This document shows, piece after piece, positions 10,601 through 22,600 of a stretch of 64,000 nt of DNA. The notes beneath the pieces were generated by a model. That model saw only the letters and a list, made by a program, of their open reading frames with translations. It was not told where the DNA came from and made no database searches. The position numbers were made by a program, and so were the translations under genes. Numbering within the stretch: the first letter of the stretch is position 1; each line of letters starts with the position of its first letter. This stretch comes from Owenia fusiformis (lineage: Eukaryota > Annelida > Polychaeta > Sabellida > Oweniidae): positions 40,680,848 through 40,744,847 of the forward strand of contig CAIIXF020000006.1 in NCBI GenBank assembly GCA_903813345.2, given 5' to 3'.

Positions 10601-13600
10601 GTTCTGCATGAATTGGCTGACTCAAGGCTACATAATGACAAACAAAATATTACTTATTTATCATTACAGACATAAAATTACTTATTGGAAATAAATAAAT
10701 GTTAAACTGTTGCGAATCACTTTGTTCTTAATTCCTAGCAACTAATCAATGAATGTTAATTGGATAATTGCTTATCAGTTGTTTGAGGTGAGTTTTTGAC
10801 TGAGGAGATAGCTTTGATCATTGTGTGACCAGAAAACACAAGGGAAATTGGTTGCTCTCTTTCTAGGTTTTCAAAGTACATGTAAGGTGTGTATAGAGCT
10901 GAAATAATTGTCATGGAGTATCATACTTCTTACTATATTCTGTTATAATTAATTAAATAAAATATTACTTATTTTCTACAATTGGGCCTATAACAAAGTA
11001 GCAGTAAAACCTGCTTAATTGGACCACTCTGAAATGGGAACACCTCTCAATATGAACACTCTAGTGATGTTAATATTAGATTATGTGTTGTGTAAACACT
11101 TGTATGATACTAACATGGTGTAGAGTGATCTTCTTGAATATGCTGTCCCCATTAACATAACATGGGGCATCTTTAATGGGACTTATAGTGAGATACTTAC
11201 ATGGTGTAGAGTGGTCTTTTTGAATATGCTGTCCCCATTAACATAACATGGGGCATCTTTAATGGGACTTATAGTGAGATACTTACATGGTGTAGAGTGG
11301 TCTTCTTGAATATGCTGTCCCCATTAACATAACATCGGGCATCTTTAATGGGACTTATAGTGAGATACTTACATGGTGTAGAGTGGTCTTCTTGAATATG
11401 CTGTCAACATTAACATAACATGGGGCATCTTTAATGGGACTTATAGTGAGATACTTGCATGGTGCAGAGTGGTCTTCTTGAATATGCTGTCCCCATTAAC
11501 ATAACATGGGGCATCTTTAATGGGACTTATAGTGAGATACTTACATGGTGTAGAGTGGTCTTCTTGAATATGCTGTCAACATTAACATAACATGGGGCAT
11601 CTTTAATGGGACTTATAGTGAGATACTTGCATGGTGCAGAGTGGTCTTCTTGAATATGCTGTCCCCATTAACATAACATGGGGCATCTTTAATGGGACTT
11701 ATAGTGAGATACTTACTAAGGGTCCCACGATACATTATGAAACGATACGATACGTATCTCGATACTCAGGTCACGATACGAGCAACGATACGATACATAA
11801 TAGTGTAGTTGAACCGGGGGAGGGGGGGGGGGGGGGGTGGGGGGTGAAAAACTGACGTAGCTGAGGTCGAGTTGAAAGTCTATCACTAGCTGTGACATTT
11901 GATTAAGATGCAGCATAAAAACTATTGTCAAGTATCAAGCCTACCTGCTGTATAGTAGCCAGCTATGCATATTTTGCAATATTTTTTGAAGTCCGGCTGT
12001 GCTTTCCCTTTACTGAGGAATGTTACAAGTACAAGTACAGTAGATTTTCTATTATATTATTATCTATTATATTTCTATTCTATTTTCTACCCATGTTTGA
12101 TATTTACACAGCCATAATTCTATCAATTGTTTTCAAAAATTTCAAAAATTTTCAATTTCTAAACTCCGGTCAACATTAATACTCCGAACGTAAATATTGT
12201 TCGTTTTTTTATTAGAGTTATCAATATTAGTAGGCAATTTTTAACGCGGCGTTCTATCGAATAAAAAGATTATATTTATTCATACTAAATTGTCAAAAAG
12301 TATATAGAATAATTATAAAACAAAGTACGTTGATATACGATGACATAGAAGACAGTGTCTTCAAGACACGATTTATTTGTTCGCATTTTGACTGTCAATC
12401 CGCTAAGCATTCTGTTCGCATTTATACACCATCTTGGGGGTGTCATGTCCAGCGAGAAACCAAACAGAAAATATAAGAACAATTTCTCAAAAAAGTCAAA
12501 TATTCAGTAAATTTCGGCAAAATATGATGGATTTCAGGTATGTTAATAATATTTTTGGTGTATCGATATTTGAGTCTTCGTATCGATACGCTCGTATCGT
12601 CACCAAACGAGCCGATGCATCGATATATCGATGAATCGCGGGACCCCTAATACTTACATGACGTAGAGTCGTCTTCTTGAATATGTTGTCCCCATTAACA
12701 TAACATGGGGCATCTTTAATTGAACTTCAATGCAAGTGAGATACTTACATGGTGTAGAGTGGTCTTCTTGAATATGCTGTCCCCATTAACATAACATGGG
12801 GCATCTTTAATGGGACTTTAATAATAGTGAGATACTTACATGGTGTAGAGTGGTCTTCTTGAATATGCTGTCCCCATTAACATAACATGGGGCATCTTTA
12901 ATGGAACTTATAGTGAGATATTCACATGATGTAGAGTCGTCTTCTTGAATATGTTGTCCCCATTAACATAACATGGGGCATCTTTAATGGAACTTATAGT
13001 GAGATACTCACATGATGTAGAGTCGTCTTCTTGAATATGCTGTCCCCATTAACATAACATGTGGCATCTTTAATGGAACTTATAGTGAGATACTTACATG
13101 ATGTAGAGTGGTCTTCTTGAATATGCTGTCCCCATTAACATAACATGTGGCATCTTTAATGGAACTTGTAGTGAGATACTTACATGATGTAGAGTGGTCT
13201 TCTTGAATATGTTGTCCCCATTAACATAACACGAGGCATCTTTAATGGGACTTATAGTGAGATACTTGCATGGTGTAGAGTGGTCTTCTTGAATATGCTG
13301 TCCCCATTAACATAACATGTGGCATCTTTAATGGAACTTATAGTGAGATACTTACATGATGTAGAGTGGTCTTCTTGAATATGTTGTCCCCATTAACATA
13401 ACATGAGGCATCTTTAATGGGACTTATAGTGAGATACTTACATGATGTAGAGTCGTCTTCTTGAATATGCTGTCCCCATTAACATAACATGTGGCATCTT
13501 TAATGGAACTTATAGTGAGATACTTACATGATGTAGAGTGGTCTTCTTGAATATGTTGTCCCCATTAACATAACATGAGGCATCTTTAATGGGACTTATA

Positions 13601-16600
13601 GTGAGATACTTGCATGGTGTAGAGTGGTCTTCTTGAATATGCTGTCCCCATTAACATAACATGAGGCATCTTTAATGGGACTTATAGTGAGATACTTACA
13701 TGATGTAGAGTGGTCTTCTTGAATATGCTGTCCCCATTAACATAACATGGGGCATCTTTAATGGGACTGATCATGACCACCTTTTCTGTGTAATCAAACT
13801 TGCTGGAATATAAATAGGTTCTATTATAAGACTCTTTACACAATTTAATTGTAACTTTAGCATTGTTTCTATTATTTCAGATGACCTTTTACATTTTTAG
13901 AGTAAAATTAAGAAATAGTCAATGAATTTTGTCATTTCTGTTTCAATGTGAATGACAGAAATGAAATATAGAATAAAAGGTCCAAAGTAGCTAACCAATG
14001 ATCATTTGCAATAAGTGCACCATTCAACTGTATATCATGACTGGACATATCCGCTAGTCTGCCCACCCTAGTGGTGCCCTCTTTTAGGATATAAAGTAAC
14101 ATCTCAGACAACTGCGGGTCCTCATTGAGATTCACAAGGCTTGGTAGTCTGTTGTCGATCTTGAACGAGATTCCAGATTTCTGAAAAAAGAATATGTTTT
14201 CCTTATAAAAATAAATAGGCTTTGTTGTTTTATTAAATGAAATTAGAACAATTGGATGGTGTGTTGTAGTATTTATTGCCATATAATTCAAATGCTGGGT
14301 TCTAATGGATTTATTGGTAAAACAAATTCTAGGTCCTGTAGATTTCTGAATACAAGAGGAACAATGCCTTGGTGACAAAAATTTATTAAATAGATGTACA
14401 AATGTAAAATAATGACTGCCCCCTGCATGGTCAATGTCAAATTAACAGTAACACAGGCATTTACAATTAAGTATTTGTTAACCTCTTGAATCCCAGGCTC
14501 TAAAATTGGCATGAAACCAGAGAATTTTTCATTTTTTGCCACCTTTTGACATTTTATTACATACCTATACAACTTTAGATGCTCAGCTTAGTAAAATTGG
14601 ACGGCAGAGATCATTTCTACACGTTTTAAAACAATTTTTGTGTAAATTGGATGAAAATTGTTCAAATGAGAGCAATTTTTGTGAAAAGTTTTGTGACGGA
14701 TTTTCTCGTCCCTCTGGGCACCAGTCTTATTTCATTTGTGACGGATATATCCGTCACTCTGGGTATTCAAGAGGTTAATATTAGATCAATATCTGTTCGG
14801 CCTTGAAATCATACAGAAAGTGTGCTAATTTATAAAGTAAAACAAAAACACATTTGTTTTGTCTGAAAATTAAGATAAAATATATCAAGCCAATCAAATA
14901 GGCTTCAACTTAGTAATGGGGTTAAATCATATTTAAACTTAGTGTCAGAAATTAATACTGAAATGCAATGCAAATGCAAGGCAAATGCAATGCAATTGCA
15001 AGGCAAAATGAACTCAGGGACTGGCAAAAAGTGTTGGATTGGCAGGTGTTAACATTAACAAAGGATGCCTATAGCAGAAAAAGTGTCAAGTCAAAAAAGT
15101 GTTCACATTGAGAGGTGTTCAGATGTACAGATTTGATTGTTTGCACAGTATACACAAATCTGAAGTCGCAAAATTAATTATACAATGTTAAACATTTCCT
15201 CATGATCATGCAAATCAATACATATGAATAATGATAAATCATATAATTATTGCAAATTACCCATGCATTCGCATAAATCACCCCAACTAACTGTTAACTT
15301 TATTTCATTTGTATTGTCAATAATACATAAGCTTAGGACAAAACCCAAAAAGGTTAAAATGAGAATTAATTTGACAGCATTATTACTAATTCTGACATTG
15401 ATTCAAATCTCGAATGCAATGAAAGAAAAGAAAAACAAAGAGAAGAAAGCTGTATGGAAGGAAAAGCAATACAGAAGAGAAAAGTCAAAGGGAATTAAAA
15501 GGCCACAAGTAGCAGATTTGGAGCAATATGCTGTCCTGATGGCATGCCCTTGGAAACGAGCATTTGTGCGGAATAAGCGACCAGTCAAATGCGAGGAGAA
15601 TGCAGATTGTCCAAATGCTTTCTTTTGCCAGAAAGTCGTGAATCCGTTAAATATGACACAGAAAATTGGTTACAGTGTTTGCTGCAGGTCATTTAGTTTA
15701 AAATAATTATATTTCTTTCATCTAAGTCATGAATTTTTCAAAACAAAACCCAATTTTATTCAGTAATAATGAGTCAGAGAGAGGAGATTTAAAAAACTGT
15801 TTCATTTTGAGATCTTGTATTCAATCTTGTATTTCATATGACTGATTGTGAATCAAAAGTTTTTAAAATGAAAAATGCAGATAAAATACCAATATTTCAA
15901 GAAAGGTTTTCAAAAACATTTTATCATTTGATTTGTTTATATATTCTGGGTAGCCCTACCATTACTGGCCTTCTTTTTATAAACCATTGATGTATTCTTG
16001 CTATATGAAATAATGGACACCTCTGTTCCAGGTTTACCAACCACTTGTGCAGATATCCAGCCAAGAACATTATTCCACATAGCTCCAGAGAGTATGTGGC
16101 ATGTGCCAATAATAGCAACTGCCCTGAGGATTACATGTGCCATATTAATAAGGATTACTCCCTATGTTGCCCCATGCCAGGCTCAGAGGTCTTCATGGAA
16201 GGAGGTAATGGTTGCTTTAGCAATTTTTAATCATAAAGGATACAGGAAGATGGGGTCAAGTAACAATGTTGGAATGCTTTGAAGGGACACTTAAGGCCTA
16301 CTAAAGACCAATATAACAGGAAATGAGGCCTGATTTAGGCCAATATAACAGGAAATGAGGCCTGATTTAGGCCAATATGACAGCAAATGAGGCCTGAAAT
16401 AGACCAATATAAAGGAAAATAAGATCTGCTTAAAATTCCTACATTTAAAGGTGAAAGGAAATAGGCCTGGTAAAAGTAAATGTGCTTTGAGGTTGGAAAG
16501 ACCTGTTTAAGTACACATGAAATGAGATATGGGTCAACCTAAAAGCCTCTGTTCAGAATAGTCCCATTGTTGAAAGACATGTTGAAGCCCATCCCCATTC

Positions 16601-19600
16601 AAATGGAGATAAGGCAGAGTCATATAATTTACATCTATACATCTAATACAGCAGTTTGCACTTGTATTTTAATTAATAACAATGAAAGATTGACAGGAAA
16701 ATATGACAGGAAATGGCAAGTTTAGTGTTTGAAAACTGATTTAATATTTACATATTTACAGAGACTTATCCTCTGCCCCTACAGTTTCAGGATGTATAGT
16801 AAATGGTAGTATGGTAGAGGCCGGGTACAAGTCTATATCAGAGGCCATATGTACGACATGTGAATGTAAAGCACAAGAGATGGTGTGTACGTCTCATCCT
16901 GACTGTGCGTGTGAATATAATAACATCACATATGCCAACATGGACCAATTCCTGGATGGGGACTGTTCAACATGCACATGCATGAAAGGAACGGTAAATA
17001 TAGGATTTTTAAATAAGGACCATTTAATTAAGAGCACCCATAGAATCAGAAATATAGAGGCAAGGTATTATATATGGGTGATCTTTGTGGTTGAATTTGT
17101 TTAGAAAACTGAGAGAGTTTAAATATTGAAACTATAACTCAAATTGTCAAATATGTGTACATATTTAATACAATTAAATTAATGTTTATCATTTATTCAA
17201 GAAAATATGAAGAAAATTGTTACAACATAGCATTTATAATATATTTATAGATTTAATGAGTCAGAAAGTTGATCAATATAAACTATGAAAACAAATGATA
17301 AGAGGAAACATAAATCAAACATAAACTATTACATATACTTTGTCTTGGCTTAAAATGGCTCGATACGTGTATTTCAGACTAAAATGTATTAGCTGGTTGT
17401 TTATTTAACAAACAACTCAATATTAAAAGTGTCACATCTGACATTATAAAGCTAATTAAGAAAATCTCAATGGAGTTTCAAAGCAGATCACATACATAAT
17501 AGGTGACAAATAGTAAAACCTGCTTTAGTGAACACTTCTCTAGTGAACATCCCTTCTAAGCACATATTCCATTGAGTTCTGTGTAACATTGCCTCTCTGT
17601 AGTGAACATATACCTTAATAATGAACACATTTTTGTGGCTCAATATGTGTTCACTGTACACACTGTACTAGTTTCACTGTACAGAACAGTATTAGTTAAC
17701 TTCTTTTAACTATCTTCCCCAGTTTTACACAGTTTTGGTAAGAATACAAATTGTGTGATTTTTTCGAATGGTTCCTTTAGACTAAGTTCATCTTAACTTT
17801 GGAAATCATGAAAAATATTTTTTGCCAGTTTTGAAATGTTTTTTTCAAAATTGATGAAATCAAAATTCTACAATTGCAGAAGTCAAGGAAAATTGTGAAA
17901 TGCTGATAAAATTCTGAATAATCATTTCATTTGGCACAATATAGAAAATACTGGTTTATGAATTATTTCAGGTGACTTGCATTGAGAATAGATGTGATTC
18001 CTGTGATATTAAAGGCTATGGCACGATATCCCACCTTCAGTCCATTTACGTTAACACAACATGCGAATCCTGCAATTGCACTAATGGACGCCTTTCATGT
18101 ACCAACGATCCAGCTTGTGAATGTAATGATAATGGCAAAAAGTACAATCATGGCTCAAAAGTGAATTCAAATGATATATGCGAGGATTGTACATGTGCCT
18201 TTGGAAATGTGACGTGTGAGCCTCATAAAAAATGCAGGTGTCGCCACGATGGCAACATATTAGCTCACGGAGAAAGTGTGACTGATTTTGACGGCTGTAC
18301 AATATGTTATTGTAATAATAAGAAAGTGTCTTGTCCCAAACGACCGCAATGTGACACGTGTATTCATGATGGAAAGGAATATAAGCCTGGAAAGAGCTAT
18401 ATGACATCAGATAGATGTCAGTGGTGTGTTTGTGTAACAAGAGAGAAGAGTATTTGTAGGATCATAAACAGAAAACACCCAAAATGTCAAAATGTAAAAC
18501 AGGCAAGCCTAAATGAAATTGAAAGTGATATATGGCTAAAAGAAACTCAGGTATTGCTAAATAAAACTGGAATATGGCTAAACGAAACTGGAATGTGGCT
18601 AAACGAAACAGAGATATGGTTAAATGAAAATGAGATTAATATTTAAGTTCCTGGTTCAGAATATTTTATAGAATCTCTAAATAAATAGATAAATATGCTT
18701 TCCATTATCTTACATGTGTTATTAAATTCAACACTAAACGATGTCAACAGTCGTCTCCTTGAATGTTAAGGACAGTAAAACCTCTTAAGTGGAACACCTC
18801 TATAAAGTGAAACACCCTCTTAGGTGGAACACCTCTATAAAGTGGAACACCCTCTTAGGTGGAACACCCTCTTAGGTGGAACACCCTCTTTAGTGGAACA
18901 CCCTCTTAGGTGGAACACCTCTATAAAGTGAAACACCCTCTTAGGTGGAACACCTCTATAAAGTGGAACACCCTCTTAGGTGGAACACCCTCTTAGGTGG
19001 AACACCTCTATAAAGTGGAACACCAACTTAAGTGGAACACCTCTATAAAGTGGAACACCCTCTTAGGTGGAACAGCTCTATAAAGTGGAACACCCTCTTT
19101 AGTGGAACACCTCTATAAAGTGGAACACCCTCTTAGGTGGAACATCTCTATAAAGTGGAACACCCTCTTAGGTGGAACACCCTCTTAGGTGGAACACCTC
19201 TATAAAGTGGAACACCCTCTTAGGTGGAACACCTCTATAAAGTGGAACACCCTCTTAGGTGGAACACCTCTATAAAGTGGAACACCCTCTTTAGTGGAAC
19301 ACCCTCTTAGGTGGAACACCTCTATAAAGTGGAACACCCTCTTAGGTGGAACACCTCTATAAAGTGGAACACCCTCTTAGGTGGAACACCCTCTTAGGTG
19401 GAACACCTCTATAAAGTGGAACACCCTCTTTAGTGGAACACCCTCTTTAGTGGAACACCCTCTTAGGTGGAACACCTCTATAAAGTGGAACACCCTCTTA
19501 GGTGGAACACCTCTACCAGTGGAACACCCTCTTAGGTGGAACACCCTCTTAGGTGGAACACCCTCTTAGGTGGAACACCTCTATAAAGTGGAACACCCTC

Positions 19601-22600
19601 TTAGGTGGAACATCTCTATAAAGTGGAACACCCTCTTTAGTGGAACACATCTATAAAGTGGAACACCTCTATAAAGTGGAACACCCTCTTAGGTGGAACA
19701 TCTCTATAAAGTGGAACACCCTCTTAGGTGGAACATCTCTATAAAGTGGAACACCCTCTTTAGTGGAACACCTCTATAAAGTGGAACACCCTCTTAGATG
19801 AAACACCTCTATAAAGTGGAACACCCTCTTTAGTGGAACACCTCTATAAAGTGGAACACCCTCTTAGGTGAAACACCTCTTTAAAGTGGAACATCCTCTT
19901 AGGTGGAACACCTCTATAAAGTGGAACACCCTCTTAGGTGAAACACCTCTATAAAGTGGAACACCCTCTTGAGTGGAACACCCTCTTAGGTGGAACACCT
20001 CTATAAAGTGGAACACCTGAAACAGGGTTTAGGTTTTCATATACATTAAATTTTGGTACAACTTCATTTTTATATCACATTGATTTAGGTTTTAAGATAT
20101 ATGTTATTGTTCTATACATTTGATGTACATCATTTCTATTCTTTATTCTTCTTTAGTTCACTTGCACTCAATACGTGATATCATTCATAAATAACATTAA
20201 AATCTTGGCTCTTTTCATATTGTTATGTCTTTTCTATCATGAAAGTTCCAATTCCCATAAAGGAGGATTTTTAAGTCCAGTATATTCTACTTTATAACAT
20301 AATCTACTTGCTTTTCTATTGGTTCAAATGTTGGTTCCTTAGGGGAACCAACATTTGCCTCCATTTAAAGGAGGTTTAGGAAGTCCAGTAGATTTTGATT
20401 TGATATTATCTTTAATTTGTTCATTATTGGTTCATTTATTTGGTAATTATGGGAAATTATTATTCGCCTCCTTTTTGGAACCTTCCCTGTGGAACTTTCC
20501 ATACTTTCGGACTTTTCTTGATTATCATCTCAGAATATCATGATCAGAACAGTTTTTACTACGGCACAACATACTGATTAAACTAAACTCAATGTAAAGA
20601 TTGGATTTTGATAATGAAATAATAAACGTTTAGGACTTTAACTTTAAGAATTTTATGTTACTTTATTCGAACTTAAAAAAACTGTTTCACACCCTCTTGA
20701 GTGGAACACCTCTTTAAAGTGGAACACCCTCTTAGGTGGAACACCTCTATAAAGTGAAACATCCTCATAAGTTGAACACTTTTTAAAGTTCAGTTCCCCA
20801 CCAATCCTTGAATCAATTCTTATGTGTTTTGCATCATACACCAACTAAGCAAAGATATTTTAAGATAAAGCTTACCATATCAATTTAATATTCTATTAGC
20901 AATCACTTCAAGGGTTCCGCACAATCTGCCTGACTGCTAATGGCAATCACTTTTTATAATACACTTAGTAATGAACTTGGAGAAACAAGTTTGACTATTG
21001 GACATTGTATGGACTGAATGTCAATTGAATGGACTGAATTCAAAAATATGTTAAATTGTGCAATCACGTTTTTGACATTAGTCATGAACCCTGACTCTCA
21101 ACTCCTTATATTGAACCTTATCAATTGATTTATATGCATTTCCTTACCTCCTAATGTTGAACCTTTTCAATTGATTTATATGCATTTCCTTACCTCCAAA
21201 TGTTGAACTTCTTCTTTCTTTCTATTTTCTGCTTGTTTTATCCTCTCCTGCCAAGTCCTTGTTGCTTCTAGCATCTCGTGTTCTTTCAGTGCTAACTTGT
21301 CTTTTAGTGTGTTAATCTCTGCTAAACTAGCCATGTGGAGGTCATCATCTCCCACTGTTCCAGTCATTCCCCTTAGCTTATCTATCTCTGCTCTAAGCTC
21401 TATAAGACATGAACAATGTTTCAAATACAATGCAATGGGTGTACGCATGCCCAAGTCTGTTATCTGCTAGACTGGCCATGTGGAGGTCATCATCTCCCAC
21501 TGTTCAAGTCATTCCCCTTAGCTTATCTATCTCTGCTCTAAGCTCTACAAGACATGAACAATGTTTCAAATACAATTTACTAGGTGTACACATGCCCAAG
21601 TCTGTTATCTGCTAGACTGGCCATGTGGAGGTCGTCATCTCCCACTGTTCCAGTCATTCCCCTTAGCTTATCTATCTCTGCTCTAAGCTCTACAAGACAT
21701 GAACAATGTTTCAAATACAATTCACTAGGTGTACGCATGCCCAAGTCTGTTATCTGCTAGACTGGTCATGTGGAGGTCATCATCTCCCACTGTCCCCGTC
21801 ATTCCCCTTAGCTTATCTATCTCTGCTCTAAGCTCTATAAGACATGAACAATGTTTCAAATACAATGCAATGGGTGTACGCATGCCCAAGTCTGTTATCT
21901 GCTAGACTGGCCATGTGGAGGTCATCATCTCCCACTGTTCAAGTCATTCCCCTTAGCTTATCTATCTCTGCTCTAAGCTCTATAAGACATGAACAATGTT
22001 TCAAATACAATGCAATGGGTGTACACATGCCCAAGTCTGTTATCTGCTAGACTGGTCATGTGGAGGTCATCATCTCCCACTGTTCTAGTAGTTAACATGC
22101 ATATCATCATTCATCATTCAGTCCTTACAGTTAACATGCATATCGTCATTCATCATACAGTCCTTATAGTTAACATGCATATCATCATTCATCATAAAGT
22201 CCTTACAGTTAACATGCATATCATCATTCATCATACAGTCCTTACAGTTAACATGCATATCATCATTCATCATACAGTCCTTACAGTTAACATGCATATC
22301 ATCATTCATCATACAGTCCTTAAAGTTAACATGCATATCATCATTCATCATACAGTCCTTACAGTTAACATGCATATCATCATTCATCATACAGTCCTTA
22401 CAGTTAACATGCATATCATCATTCATCATACAGTCCTTACAGTTAACATGCATATCATCATTCATCATACAGTCCTTACAGTTAACATGCATATCATCAT
22501 TCATCATACAGTCCTTACAGTTAACATGCATATCATCATTCATCATACAGTCCTTACAGTTAACATGCATATCATCATTCATCATACAGTCCTTAAAGTT

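Noticed and set aside
11816-11846. Long G-run as a regulatory G-quadruplex
   Set aside because: It lies inside a transposon and homopolymer length is prone to assembly error; no promoter is near.
14288-14572. Minus-strand 94-codon ORF upstream of KIF14 exon 11
   Set aside because: It covers a TTAA MITE and intron, and exons 10 and 11 already join in phase without it.
18766-20017. ORF of 62 codons ([10 protein letters not shown] type) as a small protein
   Set aside because: It lies wholly in the GTGGAACACC array and has no unique sequence.
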